From: an uncultured Actinomyces sp.
GTDB taxonomy: Bacteria; Actinomycetota; Actinomycetes; Actinomycetales; Actinomycetaceae
Length of the DNA: 8,753 nt
Assembly: GCA_938030835.1 (NCBI GenBank)
Contig: CALHID010000054.1
Span: 1-8,753 of the forward strand
Direction: 5' to 3'
Made by a program: the position numbers and the translations under genes. How positions within the stretch are numbered: position 1 is the stretch's first letter; each line of letters begins with the position of its first letter. Of the stretch, positions 7,123-8,753 are shown in pieces. Below the pieces are notes generated by a model. That model was not told where the DNA came from and did not search any database. It saw only the letters and a program-made list of their open reading frames with translations.

Positions 7123-8393
7123 GCCTGGAAATGGCACCCGTCGTCGAAGAAAGTGACGTTCTGGGGATTAACGAAGGCGAATTCGGCCTTCGGTCAACCC
7201 TAGATGCCTGCGTGAAGTGCACGATCTGTGAAACGCAATGCCCGGTCATGCGCGTGACAGATCTCTTTGCTGGCCCCAAGTACTCTGGACCGCAATCTGA
7301 GCGCTATCGCAAAGATGGTCACATCGTTGATCACTCGATTGACTACTGCTCCTCCTGTGGTACCTGCTCGCTGGTATGCCCGCAGGGAGTGAAGGTCACT
7401 GAGATGATCCACCATGCGCGTACCGACATGAAGAAGAAGCAGGGGATCCCGCTTCGTGACCAGCTGATTGGTCGTACCGGCCTGATCGGCTCCGTCATGA
7501 CTCCTTTTGCACCCATTGCAAACTGGGCACTGGATGTGAAGCCGATTCGTGTCGCGATGGAAAAGGTCATCGGTGTTGACCGTAGCGCTCCCATGCCTCG
7601 TGCATATGGACGCACTTTCGAAAGCTGGTTCAAGAAGCACACTCCGCTTCCTGAATCGGGCACAAAGGGACAGGTCATCTTCTTCCACGGATGCGCCGGT
7701 CAGTACTTTGAGGTCGAAACCTCCATCCACTCCGTCTTGGTTTTGGAGCACCTGGGCTACGAAGTCCTTGTTCCGCACCACGGCTGCTGTGGTCTGGCTC
7801 TTCAGTCCAATGGCCTCTACGACGAATCGCGAAAGTATGTCTCGCGCCTGACGGATGACTTGCGCAAGGCTAATCGCGATGCGCCGATCATCTCCTCTTC
7901 AGGTTCCTGTGGTGGCATGCTCCGTCACGAAGCCCACGATATTTTGGGAATGGATACCCCCGAGCTTCGCGATGTTGCCTCGCGTACCTGGGATATCTGC
8001 GAGTTCCTTATTGATCTTTACGATCGCGGGGAACTTGACATGAATATGCAGCGTATCGATGTCACCATTCCGTACCACGCACCCTGCCAGCTCAAGTCTC
8101 AAGGACTGGGGATGCCCGCCGTTGAACTCATGAGCCTGATCCCCGGTGTGACGGTGAAGGAATCCCAGCAGCCCTGCTGTGGCATTGCGGGAACCTACGG
8201 AATGAAGAAAGAAAAGTACGCGATCGCTCAGGCGGTCGGAAAGCCCGTCTTTGACTTTGTCAAGCAGGTTAATGTCGAGCTTGCAGCGTGCGATACCGAA
8301 ACCTGCCGCTGGCAGATCCGAACTGCAACGGGTGCGAATGTTGTTCACCCGATTTGGCTGCTTCACAAGGCCTACGGTCTTCCCGAAGGCTGA
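7119..8393 (+). CDS. glpC: Anaerobic glycerol-3-phosphate dehydrogenase subunit C (iron-sulfur electron-transfer subunit)
   Basis: GlpC docks GlpAB to the membrane and passes electrons to menaquinone or a similar quinone. The 424-residue product has two ferredoxin-type motifs that should bind two [4Fe-4S] clusters: Cys31, 34, 37, 41 (CVKCTICETQCP) and Cys77, 80, 83, 87 (CSSCGTCSLVCP). Two CCG domains follow, the first with Cys192 (FFHGC) and Cys223-Cys224 (HHGCCG), the second with Cys323 (HAPCQ) and Cys353-Cys354 (QPCCGIAGTYGMKKEKY). The C-terminal CDTETCRWQI and HPIWLL match E. coli GlpC as I recall it. CCG domains are also found in HdrB, GlcF and LutA, but order and operon context make GlpC clear. 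No transmembrane helix is evident, as usual. About 22 residues precede the first cysteine beyond the E. coli form. It overlaps glpB by 4 nt and ends just before a hairpin. Confidence 0.95.
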   Translation: MSLEMAPVVEESDVLGINEGEFGLRSTLDACVKCTICETQCPVMRVTDLFAGPKYSGPQSERYRKDGHIVDHSIDYCSSCGTCSLVCPQGVKVTEMIHHARTDMKKKQGIPLRDQLIGRTGLIGSVMTPFAPIANWALDVKPIRVAMEKVIGVDRSAPMPRAYGRTFESWFKKHTPLPESGTKGQVIFFHGCAGQYFEVETSIHSVLVLEHLGYEVLVPHHGCCGLALQSNGLYDESRKYVSRLTDDLRKANRDAPIISSSGSCGGMLRHEAHDILGMDTPELRDVASRTWDICEFLIDLYDRGELDMNMQRIDVTIPYHAPCQLKSQGLGMPAVELMSLIPGVTVKESQQPCCGIAGTYGMKKEKYAIAQAVGKPVFDFVKQVNVELAACDTETCRWQIRTATGANVVHPIWLLHKAYGLPEG

Positions 8394-8404
8394 GATTTAA
8401 AGAG

Positions 8405-8444
8405 TATCCCCGGGCGGCGCGCAGACGATGCGCCCCCGGGGATA
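8405..8444 (+). terminator. GC-rich hairpin after glpC, probable terminator of glpABC
   Basis: A perfect 10-bp outer stem (TATCCCCGGG at 8405-8414 with CCCGGGGATA at 8435-8444) continues, past one unpaired C, into a 5-bp inner stem (GGCGC with GCGCC) closed by a 9-nt loop. It begins 12 nt after the glpC stop. The following bases (TTACTGTTACC) hold several T but no true U-run, so it is the U-poor type often seen in actinobacteria, or else a 3'-end stabiliser. Confidence 0.75.
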
Positions 8445-8445
8445 T

Positions 8446-8451
8446 TACTGT
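8446..8451 (+). promoter_or_regulatory. Probable -10 box of a leaderless promoter for the SDR gene
   Basis: TACTGT matches TANNNT and stands exactly 6 nt before the ATG at 8458. No Shine-Dalgarno sequence is present (TACCCC fills the gap). The box starts two nt after the terminator hairpin ends, so any -35 would fall in the hairpin loop and none is recognisable there. The geometry is the same as at pepO. Confidence 0.45.
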
Positions 8452-8457
8452 TACCCC

Positions 8458-8753
8458 ATGAGTACCTCTCGCCGTGTCGTTGTCACAGGAGCTTCCAGTG
8501 GAATCGGGGAAGCAACCGCCCGTCTTCTGGCTGAACATGGATGGCAGGTCGTTGCCGTAGCCCGACGCCGCGAGCGCCTAGAAGCCCTTGCCGATGAGAT
8601 TGGTTGCGAGTATTGGGCAGCTGACCTTAGTGACTATGCGCAGGTGGAAGAGATGGCTGCGCATGTCTTGGAAGGCGGCCCCGTTGATGCGCTGGTGAAT
8701 AACGCCGGCGGAGCTATCGGAGTTGATCGGGTCGCCGAGGCAGATCCTGCAAG
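8458..8753 (+). CDS. Short-chain dehydrogenase/reductase (SDR family), 3' end beyond right edge
   Basis: An NAD(P)-dependent oxidoreductase of the classical SDR type; 98 full codons plus 2 nt are visible, out of roughly 250 usual. The cofactor-binding TGASSGIG is at residues 10-17, Asp56 (AADLSD) fits the adenine-contacting aspartate, and NNAG is at 81-84. Arg36-Arg37 after the second beta strand (VVAVARRRERLE) favour NADP(H) over NAD(H). The catalytic Ser, Tyr and Lys lie beyond the window, so activity and substrate cannot be judged. It follows the glpABC hairpin and probably has its own leaderless promoter, so it is not assumed to belong to the glp operon. Confidence 0.88.
   Translation, partial: MSTSRRVVVTGASSGIGEATARLLAEHGWQVVAVARRRERLEALADEIGCEYWAADLSDYAQVEEMAAHVLEGGPVDALVNNAGGAIGVDRVAEADPA

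Noticed and set aside
1..8753. Mobile elements, CRISPR arrays, tRNA/rRNA genes, toxin-antitoxin or defence modules
   Set aside because: No transposase or integrase motifs, no repeat-spacer pattern, no tRNA-like cloverleaf and no small paired genes were seen; the coding regions are all accounted for by the six genes listed.

Overview
The window looks like a piece of an actinobacterial chromosome. GC content is moderate to high, the aminopeptidase and M13 peptidase are of the soluble kind common in high-GC Gram-positives, and two genes start without a Shine-Dalgarno sequence just behind a TANNNT -10 box. An operon for anaerobic glycerol-3-phosphate oxidation together with moderate GC would fit a fermentative, host-associated lineage such as Actinomycetaceae (Actinomyces or Schaalia relatives). 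That placement is inference, not a database result.

Layout. On the minus strand, reading leftward from about 4013, lie an M13 metalloendopeptidase (pepO, 4013-2049) and, after a 144-nt gap, an M1 aminopeptidase N (pepN, from 1904, running off the left edge without its C-terminus). On the plus strand are glpA (4215-5882), glpB (5875-7122) and glpC (7119-8393). They overlap by 8 and 4 nt and encode the three subunits of the anaerobic glycerol-3-phosphate dehydrogenase. A strong GC-rich hairpin (8405-8444) follows glpC. A short-chain dehydrogenase/reductase gene starts at 8458 and runs off the right edge.

How the genes work together. GlpA (FAD flavoprotein with a C-terminal BFD-like [2Fe-2S] domain) and GlpB (second flavoprotein) form the catalytic part. 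GlpC (two 4Cys ferredoxin-type clusters plus two CCG domains) passes electrons to the membrane quinone. The complex converts sn-glycerol-3-phosphate to dihydroxyacetone phosphate. PepO and PepN are probably both cytosolic zinc peptidases, one cutting peptides internally and the other trimming N-termini, and together they suit peptide catabolism. No metabolic link between the peptidase pair and the glp operon is visible; they share only a divergent upstream region.

The most interesting DNA is the 201-bp divergent region 4014-4214. It holds a perfect 18-bp palindrome with a third copy of its half-site 22 bp downstream, a cluster of alternating CCTAA/TTAGG elements near the pepO promoter, and a leaderless-type promoter for pepO. 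I see no previously undescribed multi-gene system, CRISPR array, mobile element, tRNA or rRNA. All coding sequence belongs to recognisable families.
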